NCBI GenBank assembly: GCA_024741835.1
Contig: JAENRP010000198.1
Span: 1-20,922, forward strand
Length of the DNA stretch: 20,922 nucleotides
From: Diplocarpon mali
Lineage: Eukaryota > Ascomycota > Leotiomycetes > Helotiales > Drepanopezizaceae
Direction of reading: 5' to 3'
Of the stretch, positions 9,669-20,491 are shown piece after piece. The notes below the pieces were generated by a model. It saw only the letters and a list, made by a program, of their open reading frames with translations, ran no database searches and was not told the DNA's origin. A program made the position numbers and the translations under genes. Position 1 is the stretch's first letter. Each line of letters starts with the position of its first letter.

Positions 9669-11604
9669 AATAATAAAATTACCAATAATATTTCCATCTA
9701 CGCACTTTAAATTAATAACTTAGAAAATCTTTTATTTATTTTTAAAAAGGAAAATTCGGACCGTTTTATAGGATTTAATAAAAAAGGAAAGAAGTAGAGA
9801 AGTATAGTACTAGCTAATATTCGAACTATATATAAAAGTAAGGCCGATAAAGTACAACTAGTAGATTAGAGAATCTCTAACGGCTTAAAGCCTAGAAGAT
9901 TAGACAATTAGTTTAAATAAGACAAGAAGCTTCGACCTTTAAAGCCGGGTAGTAAATTCGATAAGTTTATTATAAGTAGATTTTCTAATAAACCTATTAA
10001 ATATCGGCTAATAAAAGAACATTTTAATATACTAAAAATTAAAGATGACTTAATAGAATAAGAATGCGAACTACTTTATAAAACCTTAACAAATTGAGAG
10101 AACGCCTTAGCTTTTGACTAAATAGAACTTGGCTAGATTTAAGAAGAGGTTACGCCTTATATTAAGATTAAGATAATACCCTACAAAGCCTAGCAAGAGA
10201 AAACATTTAAGGTCCCTAAAGCTCTTTAAGAAAAGGTAATCGAAATATTAAAGGATAGGCTAAAGCAAGGAGTTCTCAAGTTCTATAATAGCCCTTATAA
10301 GAACAAATAGTTCCTAGTTACTAAAAAAGAGAAGGGAACTTACAGACTAATAATAGCAGTAGTAGAGATAAACTGAGTAACTGTTAAGGATACTAACGTT
10401 CCTTTAAATATAGATAAGTTCTTAAATAAATTTGTAAAATTAACCTATAGCTCTCTTATTAACTTCTTCTTTAAATATAACTAATTTATTCTTAACATTA
10501 AATTAAGAGATATAATAGTAATTCAAACCCCTTTTAAGCTACTTTAAATAATAAGATTACCTTAAGGGGCTATAAATTCGATCGCTTAATTTATCTAAGT
10601 AATTTATAAGATACTAGTAGATTATATACCTAATATTACACTCCTTTATATAAATAATATAAAAGTAAAAGGATTAAGATTATTTTATAATTATAAAGAA
10701 GTTCTTCCTAATATATAACGATTTATAATAGAATACATTTAAAACCTAGACCAAGTGCTTATATAATTCGAAAGGGCAAAAGCAATAGTTAGTCCAAAGT
10801 TATAATACTATCTTCTATTAATAGAAATTATTAGTTTTATTACTAATTCTAATAGCCGAAGTCCTTAAAGGGCTAAAGTACTTAAAATCGACAAATAGAA
10901 GAGGTATAATAATATGGCAGAAGCTCGCGCATTTATTAGCGTTATAATATACTATTGCATTTAGATTAAGGATTTCGCTAAAAAGGCAGCACCTATTTAT
11001 ACCTTATTTTAAAAAGGGGCTGAGTTTTAATAGGAGGAACCCTAAATAGAGGCTATAAAACAACTGAAGCAAGCATTGCTTAAAGCGCTATATCTAATTA
11101 AAATAGACTATAGAGCTAATGCTAGGCCAATAATACTAATAGTTGACGCAAGCTTAATCAAATAGAGTGCTATCCTTTAATAAGCTAATAGCCAATAGAA
11201 AAGACATTTAGCTTACTTTGAAAGTGGTCTTTAGAATCTAGTAAAGATAAAGTATAATACTATTAAATAGGAATACAAAGGAGCCTTAAAAGCAATGAAA
11301 AAGATAAGAAGCGACTTCTATAGTACTTACTTTATCCTTAAAACTAATGCTAAAGTGCTAGTAGAATAATTGAATAAAGCTATAAGCGACCTACTTAAAG
11401 CCTTGCTAATAAAATGGATTACTTAGATAAGACTAATAGACTTTAAAGTCAAATACATTCTAAGAATGAAAAACACTACTATAGACGGCCTTTTAAAAAG
11501 AACTTAGCCTTACCCCTTTGATTTGATTAAAAAAGATAAAATAGATATTAATAAGTAGGTAGAAAATGAAGTTGGTTATCTATTAATATATCGCCTTAAA
11601 GGGA

Positions 11605-11636
11605 CTTGACTCGCGAGCCTAGCCCGCGAGTCAAAT
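11605..11636. repeat. 30-bp palindromic element, copy 9
   Basis: The best-preserved arms in the window: TTGACTCGCG / CGCGAGTCAA. It lies between RNase H and the integrase zinc domain of gypsy Pol but in a different register (T-stop-LASLARESN), where the arm itself supplies a TGA. The flanking frame is the same on both sides. Confidence 0.93.
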
Positions 11637-13040
11637 AAGAGAATTTTATCATTTAACTACTTAAGTAACTCTAAAGAAATTGCAAAGTTTTTAATTATAC
11701 TTAAATAACTAAAGACGGTTGCTCTTAAGGATTTTTAAAAATTCAAAGCTAAAGTTCTAATTTATCTAATATAAGGAAGACGATTATTTAAAAGGAGCAA
11801 TAACTCATTCCTTATACAACTCTACTTAAATAATAAAAAACTAAGGGCTAAGGCTATTTAGGATATTTATAAGGAAACTAGCCATTAAGGAGCTGAGTCT
11901 ACTTACTACTAACTCTTAAGAAAATTCTTTTAAAAAGGCTCTTTTAAAGACTGTAAAGCTTTTATAAAGAGTTGCGTCTCCTATTAGAAATGAAAACCTA
12001 GTTATAAGGAAAATCCCTTATTCTTAACCTAGCTATTAGGCCTTTTTTATAAAGTCAGCCTTAATATTATATAAGTACTAACTATTAAGAATAAGATAAT
12101 ATATTTTATTCTAATAAAGAAAGACCTATTAGGATAGCCTAAAGGACGACCTTTAAGATCTACTAATTCTAAATCTATTGCGAAGTTCCTTTAAGAAGAC
12201 GTAGTCTATTACTATAAACTTTTTAGCAGATTAACTATTAATAAAGGCCTTGAAAACAAAGGAGTAGTTAAAGCTTTCTTGCGAAAATATAATATTAAAT
12301 AGGTTCAAATCTTAGCGTACAACTCGAAAGCTAATAGAGTAGTAGAATAAGGATATTATAATATTCTTAATAGTCTATCTAAAGTTACTCGCAAAGGATT
12401 TAAGGATTAGATAAAACGCTTTTATAAAATACTCTTTACTTATTAAATAATAATCTACAAACCGATTAGAGTTATACTATTCTTCCTTATCTATAGTAGA
12501 GAGGCATAGCTCTCTCTTAAATCCTAATAGCCTATTTAGAGATTGTTTGACTATAGTCAAATTTGGAACCGTTCTAATTTGCTTATAATAAGATACTAAT
12601 AACTTAAGCTCTAAGATATAGATATAAAGGAAATCATTTTATAAAAGAAATGATATTAGGAAAAAGCTAAGGAAGCGTAGGCTGCTTTTAAAGTACTTAA
12701 AACGCATCCTATTTAAAAAGATGATCTTATCCTAGTTTATAATATTATAAGAAGTATTAATATATCCGCAGATACTAAACTTAACTATCGATAGCTTAAT
12801 CTATTTAAAGTTAAGTCTAAGTAAGAAGAAAAGGGATATTATTCTCTTTAGGAACTTAATAGAGTTGATATTAAAGGAACCTTTATAGCCAACCGATTAA
12901 AGCGCTTTTATTAACGCGATTAGACCTTATTCCCTTTAAAAGACAAATTAGAAATTGATATAACCTCTGAATCTTTTATAAGAACCGACGGCGATATAAG
13001 CAATTTTAAACCCTTAGATAAAGACTAAGATTTTTCTAAT

Positions 13041-13073
13041 TTAACTTATAAGCCGGTCCTATAGGTAAAGAAT
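13041..13073. repeat. 30-bp palindromic element, copy 10
   Basis: Arms TTAACTTATAAG / CTATAGGTAAAG. It reads LTYKPVL-stop-VKN in the Pol frame near the C-terminal end of the integrase part. Confidence 0.82.
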
Positions 13074-13148
13074 GTTAAAATACTTAACTAATTGCAACCT
13101 TAAGTTATTATTCTTAAAATATCCGAAGAATGTAAGCGGGAATACTAA

Positions 13149-13461
13149 ACGATTTCCTAGCCTATTAATTGTCTTACCTTCCTCTAATTCTTGTTTTTAT
13201 ATTTTCAGTAAGGTCGCCTCCTTTATTATTTAGGATATAGATCTTTTAAGATCACTTTAAATTCTTGCCTACTCTAACTTATTTTACATTTTTAATATTG
13301 GCCTTTAATTATAATATTCCTATTACTTTCCTTAAATAATAAATAAAAAAGTCTAATTTCCTTAATATATATATAGTAAACCTATTGTAGCTTATATATC
13401 CTTTTAATTCTTATACCTTATTAAACTCTCTTATTTATACTCCCTATCTTTCATAAGTAAT
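13149..13461. other. Spacer between gypsy pol and unknown ORF D
   Basis: About 310 bases, pyrimidine-rich on the plus strand with several tatata runs, as in fungal promoters. It does not repeat the gypsy leader, so I cannot call it a 3' LTR. No gene was seen. Confidence 0.45.
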
Positions 13462-14304
13462 ATGCCTTTAAAGAACTTATAAATGGTTTTATCTATTGCA
13501 ATAGGGGATGAATAAGTATTAGTTATAAATTTCTCTTAGGATAGTAGAGCTATTGCATTATTAAAGAGCTTTAAATCGACCTACGTAGCCTTAGGAGATA
13601 TAGAGTAATAAAAACTCCTTTTAGCTTATGCGAATGCTATTAGCAACCTTTTAACTTAGGTAGCCCTTGGAATTCTTTAATTTAATAACTTCTTAACTAA
13701 AGAATTAAGACTAAAGGGAATCTTTAGAGAGGAATTCTTAGCTGATGCAGATTAATATATAACTTTAGCTAACACTTTTAAAACGGATTAAGATAAAAGG
13801 GAAGAATCTATTCGATAACTGGATAATTTAGCTATTAATAAGAGAGGACTCTTATTTTATTTACATTTTCTAATAAATATTAATTTTAATAATAGAAGGC
13901 GAGTGTTATTAAAAATTCTTAAGGAAAATACTCCTATAGTTAGAGCTATTCAAATTCTCAATTTCTTTATTATTTAAGAAGGAGTAGTAAAATTCTAAGG
14001 TAATCGAATTCGCGGTCGCAGATTTATAGGCCTATTTAATATAATACTTATAGTAGCTAATAAAGCTATAAAAAGATCAAATTAAGCTATAGATATTACC
14101 TTACCTAATAGTACTATTATTAATATGCTAAGGCTTTGCGCTTCTACTTATAAGTTGCTTATTTTAAAAGAAAACTGGACTCTTATACTAGAGTTTAAAT
14201 AAGATTTCTTTAATAATAAAGAAGAGAATTGGTTATTTATGGTTAAGCCTGCCTTAAAATTCGCCTTTTAGCTTAAAGATATAATAAGCGCTAAACTATA
14301 TAAT

Positions 14305-14334
14305 TTAACTTGCGGTTTTAAATTAGGAGTTAGA
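14305..14334. repeat. 30-bp palindromic element, copy 11 (heavily mutated)
   Basis: TTAACTTGCGG...TTAGGAGTTAGA, which differs from copy 1 mainly by transitions. It reads LTCGFKLGVR in ORF D. It lies at the position matching copy 14 in ORF E, which supports the call despite the weak palindrome. Confidence 0.6.
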
Positions 14335-15690
14335 AATAAGAATTTTAAAACTAGACCTAACTTGCCTTTTATTAAAATGATTTTAAAAACCGCTATTAAA
14401 TAGACTGCTTAAACGCTTAGCGCAGCCTCTTTAGAATTTTCAAAATCTTTAAAGGACTTTCCTTTAGCTAAACGACCAATTTTAGCTTAACCTTTAAGAA
14501 GGATAGATTATTTAATAGCTACCTTAGCTGATTTGCAATTTAAAACTAAAGGATTGCGCGCTTACTTAAACTCCTTCTTTAATAACTTAAAGGAGCTAAT
14601 TCTTAACTTCTTTATATTTATATATAATTGATTTAGAAATAATAATATAAGAGAAGACCTTATTCCTCTTACTTTAGAGATAACTAAAAGAGCTATTAAA
14701 TAAATTTAATAGCTTATCCTAAATGAGTTTACCCTTATAGATATTATTCAATTCTTTAATAATTGCAAAAGTTAAAAACTTAGTCTTTTAAATGCTAAGT
14801 AGGACTATTTTATCTTATAAGAAAGAGAATATGAAGAGGAATCTATTGATTAGGATATTTGTAATTATAGTAATATGCCTTAATCGGTCATTCTTAACCT
14901 TGAACTTAAAGAATAATATAATATTTAAGTGTCCTTTATAATAAAAACTTACTTTTAATAGTATCTTCCTAATATAGGAATCAAAGGAAGAAGACTTTGC
15001 GACCTTTATATTCGCTCTCTTTTAGTTTACTATAGTCTTAATTATAAAGGATTTGATATTAATAAAATTATTAAATACTTTAAACTTCTCTATGCGGTAG
15101 AAGATATTAATCTTTTTTTAATCTACCCTAATAATTAATTCTTTATCTTTTTAAAGATACGCAAATCTAACCTATTAATAATAGAGGCATCTCTAGGTAC
15201 TGCAAAATTTAGGGCTAATCCTAAAGCCTTAAAGGCGTTAGAGCCGATTAAATAGGACAATTCCTTCTTATTAATATTACTAAATAATAAATAGTAGGAG
15301 GAAATAGAAGAAGAAGGGTTAATTGTGATACCTAAACCCTTTAGATACTGCTTCTTAACCGACAATTTTACTACTAATAATAGTACTTTTATAAGTATAT
15401 TCCTCTTTATTATAAGATAAGAAGTAGAGATATATCTTTATCACTTCTACCTTATAGATAGTACGACCTTTATACCTTCTTATTTTCTTTATAATATAAT
15501 ATTTAGTCTTACTTAATAAGTCCTTTAAATGCACTATAGACTCTACCTCTTAGTTATAATAGTAAGAAGTAAAGGAACCTATTAGCTTATAGCCTACTCT
15601 GAACCTCCTTAATTAATTGGCCTTAGTCTTTATAATTAAGTCGTTTTAATAAAGAGAGATGCAAGTGCTACTAATAAAGAAATTCCGATT

Positions 15691-15720
15691 TTCACTCGCG
15701 GTCCTAGCCTATGAGTCAAT
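15691..15720. repeat. 30-bp palindromic element, copy 12
   Basis: Arms TTCACTCGCGG / CTATGAGTCAA. It reads FTRGPSL-stop-VN in ORF D (here the stop is TGA, from CGA if CpG deaminated). It is at the position matching copy 16 in ORF E. Confidence 0.87.
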
Positions 15721-16575
15721 TTTATTAGAAAGCAAGTCTTGGATTATTAGATCCTACCGATTAGATAAGGGCCAACTTTTAAAAGCCTTAATAGGTAGGT
15801 CGGCTCTTAATCGAATATAAAACTCACTCTATTTATAAAGAAGATAAGTCGATAGACTTCTTAAGCACTTAATTTAAAATCTCAATTAGCTTAAATAATT
15901 GCAAAATTAAAGTGAAAGGAGATCTTGCAACCTATTACTAATAATAGTAATCCAATTATAGTAATAACAAAATAGAAATACCTTTTTAAAATGCTTTTAA
16001 ATAATCCTTATAAGACTAGTGGTTTTATAGCCTTTTATAATAACTATATAGCTATTTGTAATAAGAATACTTTGGAAAATGAGACTTGAATCTTTAACCT
16101 TATCTTTTTAATTTCTACTTTAAAGTAACCTCTAATACCTTAATAGATTAATATAAGTAGGACTATTACACCTTTTAAAGTAGCTTTTCATCTTAAGAAT
16201 TGCGGCAGCCTCTTTAAAGCTATTATTAGTTGACACTCTTAGATAGATCTATTAGTTATAATTAAAGTATAAGAGTTGTTTCTTTTTAATAAAGACGAAT
16301 TGAAAATCTACCTTATAAAATATAATTAAAAGCTCTTTAATACCCTTATTAAGGCCTAAACGAACGTTACAAATACTAAGTCGCTTCTTTATAGACTTAA
16401 GTCTTAGGGATAATGCGATAAAGTAAATGCTATCCGAGAGCCTAATGCACTAATTAATAAAGGCATTATTATAAGAAAATTCAGAAAAGAGACGAACTGA
16501 AACGCTAGTATAGTATTAGACCTTGATTTAGGAACTAATCTCCTATTTTTACCCTTAAGTTCAGAAACGCCAAGA

Positions 16576-16605
16576 CTGACTCGCAAGCCTAGCCCGCGAG
16601 TAAGG
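16576..16605. repeat. 30-bp palindromic element, copy 13
   Basis: Arms CTGACTCGCAAG / CCCGCGAGTAAG. It reads LTRKPSPRVR in ORF D, near the C-terminal tail, at about the position of copy 17 in ORF E. Confidence 0.88.
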
Positions 16606-16779
16606 TTAGACTCGGCTGGCTTAAGCTTATAAGAAGGTTCGAATGAACCTTAGTCACCAAATCTAGAAGTACTAATAGAAGATCCTTTAAAAGAGGTTCT
16701 TAAAGTTGAGAAATCGCTAAGAAATAAGAACTAATATAAGAGAAGAAGACTTTAAAGTAACAATAGAACTGATAATTGA

Positions 16780-17338
16780 GTCGATTTGATTTAAAGAATT
16801 ATAATCTACCTCCTTTTTAAAAACCATTTAGAGAAATTGTAAATTAAATATTGAATTTTTTTAAGATTATCTACTTTTTATATACTTATACCTCTTTATT
16901 CTTTATTTATTATTCTATTCTATATATATTCTTTATTCTATTTTATTCTTTATATAATCTACCCTTTAATTATTTCCTTTATATACAACTTTCTAACGCT
17001 TACCTTTGAAATATTATCCTTACCTTTAAAGAATTATCATTTACTAATTATAGGTCCTTATATGCGTTATATCCTACTTTTATTCCTACTTCTAAGCTTA
17101 TTATACCCACTTTTCCTTTATATACTAGCGCGATTCCAAACTCTATAAATAAGCCTCTCTCTATATAACGATTTTACTTTTTTACTTTCTCTATAACCTT
17201 ACTAGACCTATAATACTAATACTACTACTATTATCTTTCTATTATTAATCTTTTCTAATATAGGCCTCTTATGTTATTAATCTTTCCTAAATAATCATCT
17301 CTTTATTTAAAGCTACCCCTTTTGCCGATTAATTTATT
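16780..17338. other. Spacer between unknown ORFs D and E
   Basis: About 560 bases, very pyrimidine-rich on the plus strand (tctattctatatat, ctttattctatttt) and without a coding-derived frame. It probably contains the terminator of D and the promoter of E. A TATAAATAAG box lies at 17144-17153, about 190 bases before the first codons of E. No terminal repeat or transposon end was recognised. Confidence 0.45.
17144..17153 (+). promoter_or_regulatory. Possible TATA box of ORF E
   Basis: The sequence TATAAATAAG lies in a pyrimidine-rich tract upstream of ORF E, with a CT-rich run just after it (gcctctctctatat), which is a common arrangement in fungal promoters. In AT-rich DNA such a match arises easily by chance. 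Confidence 0.25.
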
Positions 17339-18223
17339 ATAGTATTACTAAGCTCAAATAAGAAAGCCATACTTAAGAAGAATATATCAGTCGTTGCTTT
17401 AGGTAGTAAGTTAATAAATACTACTAGTAATAAGCTAATGTTAGAAGGTGGCTTTTTATAGGAGGGTAAGTTACTAAGATTATTAGAAGATGTAGTAAAT
17501 ACCTATAGAATATTAGGTGAAATAGAATAATAGGTATTCTTAAACTTATTTATTAAAGTATTAAATTATAGAATCTCTATAGTTAAAGAAGGATTTTTAG
17601 GCTTTGATGATTTTCTTAAGAATAAGCTTAAGATAAAGGGAATCGATTATAAAAAATTCCTATAGGAATATTAGAGGTATACTAATTCAATTGATCTATT
17701 TTAAAAGAATCGAGATAAGAAAAATGAGTATATAAAAAGGTTGTTGCAGTTTATAGGTAATACTTATAATACACTTTTTCAAATATACTTTATAACTGAT
17801 ATTACTACTAATAACGCCTTACAAAGGCTTAGCAAAATTTTTAAGATATATTAACTAGTAGCAAAGGCTATATAAGTATTAAATTATTTCACTATTTAAG
17901 AGGGTATGAAAAAGCTGCAGGGAAATAGTACGTAAGGTAGAAAATTTATAGGTTTCTTAAGTACTATTATCTACTCTGCCATTTAGACTATAAAGGACAG
18001 CCCCTCCTAATATAATAATATTGCGTTGCTAAACTAAACAGTTCTAAATACCCTCGGTTTATAATAGTTATAATATAGTTTACTTATTATAAAGGAAAAG
18101 ATGATTTATCTAACCGAGTATATTATAAACTACTTTAATAATAAGATAGAAAGATAGGAGTTTGTTATACCTGCTGCTTAGAAAATGCTACTACCCTTAG
18201 AAGATTCAACTAATAAGTAAAAT

Positions 18224-18253
18224 TTGACTTATAGGCCTAGCCCATAAGTAGAA
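18224..18253. repeat. 30-bp palindromic element, copy 14
   Basis: Arms TTGACTTATAGG / CCATAAGTAGAA. It reads LTYRPSP-stop-VE in ORF E (TAA for Gln). The arm sequence TTATAAG is what RIP or CpG deamination would make of TCGCGAG. Confidence 0.85.
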
Positions 18254-18409
18254 GTACTATATAAAGAGGATGTTTTTAAGCCAGAGGTACTTATAATACT
18301 TAGAACTCAAACAGTTAACTATTGCGATTACTAATCATTAGACTTAGACAAGTTTGATTCACTATCCTTAAAGATGCCTTAAATACCTAGAATACTAGTA
18401 GTAAAGAAG

Positions 18410-18439
18410 TTGACTTATAAGCCTGGCCTATAGGTTAGA
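18410..18439. repeat. 30-bp palindromic element, copy 15
   Basis: Arms TTGACTTATAAG / CTATAGGTTAGA. It reads LTYKPGL-stop-VR in ORF E, 186 bases (62 codons) after copy 14. No clear counterpart in ORF D. Confidence 0.86.
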
Positions 18440-19639
18440 ATATATAATAATATAAACTTTAAAGATAATCTAATAGATAAAGAGAATAACCCTATTATTA
18501 ATATAATAGAAATTTTTAATAATACTAAGAAGGATATAGCCGATATTATGCAAACCTTTTCTAAAGACTTATAAAAATTTGTTTTAAAATTCTATAAGTC
18601 AATAATAAAGCGTTTGAAAAAGGAAGGTTAAGGAGAAGTTTTACTAATATAAGAAGCGATAGTAAGAGCTATTAAACAAATTATAAAGCTATAATAAGAC
18701 GAATTTTCTATAGATAATATTATGCATTTCTTTATCAAGTATAAGAAATCGAAGGGCGACTACTATATCCTTAAAGAAAAGCTAGAAAATAGTATAATAA
18801 TTATATTTATAAAATGCTATAAAGTTCCTTTTAATATTAAGATAATACTTTAATATGGCGATAGATTCAAAATTGCAGTAATACTAGAAATAAAGATATA
18901 ATTAAGCAAATTTGTAATAGGGATATTTAAGGACTTTAGTTTCGAAAAATTTTATACTTTATATAAACAATAATATATATAATATTATAAGCTGATAATA
19001 GTATCTTTAACTAATAAGTAAGTTTCCTTTAATATATATAAATTTTATACTATACCTAACCTAAAGTTGTTTTTACTATACCTAGGGAATTATGTAATTA
19101 TGGCTACTAGTAATAGAATAGCAAGCTAGGTTAAGAAAGATATATTATTAAGTTTCGCTAAGTTTAAGGTAGAGCTTAAAGCTCTAAAATTATTCTATAA
19201 TATTGCTTAGACTCCCGCCTAGTATAGTACTATACTAACTAATAATAACCTGATATTACTCTATAATAAAGGTTTTTTGAATATACTTAAATTGTTTAGC
19301 TGCGCTTTCTTAAGTACTATATATACGCATAGTCACGGTAATTGTAAAAAGAATTCATTTTTAATAATAGTATAAAAGGAGCTAGAAATGTACTAATACC
19401 ATTTCCGGACCTTAGATAAGAAGCCAAGCCCCCCTTCCGCCTTCTTTTATAATATGACTTATAGCTTGATATAGCAGACCTTAAGGATATACTATAATCT
19501 GTATCTTAATATTCTATTAACTTATTATAATTCTTTATACAAGCTGGTAGCGTATCTTAAGCCTATATAATTTATAAGCATTAACTACTATTTGCAAATT
19601 GTTTCTATTAAGATTAATACTAATATAAGATTTGTAAAA

Positions 19640-19669
19640 TTGACTCCTAGGCCTAGCTCGCAGGTCAAT
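19640..19669. repeat. 30-bp palindromic element, copy 16
   Basis: Arms TTGACTCCTAGG / CTCGCAGGTCAA. It reads LTPRPSSQVN in ORF E with no stop, so the Gln position survives here as CAG. It matches copy 12 in ORF D. Confidence 0.9.
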
Positions 19670-20461
19670 CTACCTAATAATAGAACTATTGACTACTACG
19701 TAATTCTAGTAGCTAAACAATCGACTAGAGAATTTGCTATATAGGAAAAGTCTTATAAGTTATTTATACTTATACCCTATCGCCTTAAGAACTCTTAATA
19801 GATCTTATTAAATCTGGCATAAAGCGTAGCTTAATAGAAAGAATTAAATACTAAGGATAGAATAATTCTAAAGGAGTATATTTCTAATAAGACTACTCTA
19901 TTCTTAATATTTATAAGATAAGGTACCTTCGTTAACCTGGATTCTAATAGAGAACCTGGAAAGGGTGGTTTTCTTACTATTAGTAATAACTATACAAAAG
20001 TTGTTAGCAATAAATCACTTAAGAATAGTATTGACTTAGAAGAATTTATTATCAATTCTATTTATATAAAGAAACTAAGCATAGTAAGATGGAGTATTAT
20101 TAGAGAAGCCTTAGCTAAGTTTTATATAATACTTAGTATAATAAAAGGTGGTCTACTATTAGACGCTCTTATAAGAAGACGATTATAGAATAATCTATTA
20201 GTAGTAATAATTATAAAGGATTTATTCGCAAAAGACGTATCTTAGCTAATAGCATATTTGAAAAAGTATAAATAAGAACTTTTTAAAGATTTTGCTAGTA
20301 CCTAAAAGCTGGTTTAATAACTAAAGCTATAGTTATATAGCAATAAGTCTTAGATAAAGACCAAGGATATAGATAATAATATTAAAGCTAATAATATAAT
20401 TAATAAGATAATACTCCTTAAGAAGTATAATATTAAAAAGCCTTATATAAAGATACTTAAT

Positions 20462-20491
20462 ATGACTCCTAGGCCTAGCCTACAACTTGAT
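20462..20491. repeat. 30-bp palindromic element, copy 17
   Basis: Left arm ATGACTCCTAGG, right arm degraded (CTACAACTTGAT). It reads MTPRPSLQLD in ORF E, just before the low-complexity tail. Confidence 0.78.

Larger units (their letters stand above)
6551..13148 (+). mobile_element. Ty3/gypsy retrotransposon body, RIP-inactivated
   Basis: This is a gypsy-type element on the plus strand, in the order capsid, zinc finger, protease, reverse transcriptase, RNase H, integrase. RT before integrase defines the Ty3/gypsy order. Gag-protease is in one frame (6601-9450) and pol in the -1 frame (to 13148). The pol sequence resembles the fungal gypsy group whose RT has a Y/F-x-D-D-I-x-V-K-G catalytic box and whose integrase has the A-Y-N-S-K-A-N segment. 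LTRs, primer-binding site and target duplication were not found, so the limits are those of the coding remains. Six palindrome copies are associated with it. Confidence 0.88.
9451..13148 (+). pseudogene. Gypsy Pol: RT, RNase H and integrase, decayed
   Basis: This frame is -1 relative to Gag-protease and is open from upstream of the Gag-protease stop. The linker (9450-10000) includes NNISIYAL. Reverse transcriptase covers about 10140-10900 (VPKAL, RLPQGAINS); its YxDD box now reads Y-I-N-N at 10647-10658, then IKVKG, both Asp lost by G-to-A change. RNase H covers about 10980-11520 (IKDFAKKAAPIYTLF, LIVDASL, ending MKNTTIDGLLKR). The integrase zinc domain starts near 11800 (TSH), and the core covers about 12000-12420 (EDVVYYY, LTINKGLENKG, YNSKAN). 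The frame ends at TAA 13146-13148, though the true stop may be elsewhere. Palindrome copies 7, 8 and 10 are in register; copy 9 (11605) is not. Confidence 0.9.
13462..16779 (+). pseudogene. Large protein of unknown family (ORF D), decayed
   Basis: I do not recognise this protein. One frame of about 1,105 codons runs from an unmutated ATG (13462, MPLKNL) to TGA 16777-16779. It has many TAA/TAG and a few TGA but no frameshift that I could detect. It is collinear with ORF E downstream. Matching blocks include LG-x-IEQQ near 13593, AIQILNFF...EG (13950), G-R-R-FIGL (14011), a block near 14110-14280, a block near 15420-15720, and a C-terminal acidic-to-basic tail. I could not find RT, integrase, YR or DDE motifs, or a helicase motif, nor Cys/His clusters. 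Three palindromes lie in frame (14305, 15691, 16576). It may be an accessory ORF of a large transposon or an expanded repeat-like gene family; the RIP shows it was multicopy. Confidence 0.7.

Noticed and set aside
12546..12561. Perfect 16-bp palindrome TTTGACTATAGTCAAA
   Set aside because: Its ends resemble the dispersed element, but the inner arms and centre are missing and it lies in continuous integrase-derived coding sequence; probably chance.
5879..13461. Gypsy LTR pair flanking gag-pol
   Set aside because: I compared 5879-6600 with 13149-13461 by eye and found no convincing direct repeat or TG...CA ends; the LTRs are absent, too mutated or beyond what can be seen here.
15135..15365. 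Open minus-strand frame of 76 codons
   Set aside because: Antisense to ORF D, which continues unbroken in frame and aligns with ORF E over this stretch.
16404..16586. Open minus-strand frame of 60 codons
   Set aside because: Antisense to the C-terminal part of ORF D and runs into a palindrome copy; no independent support.
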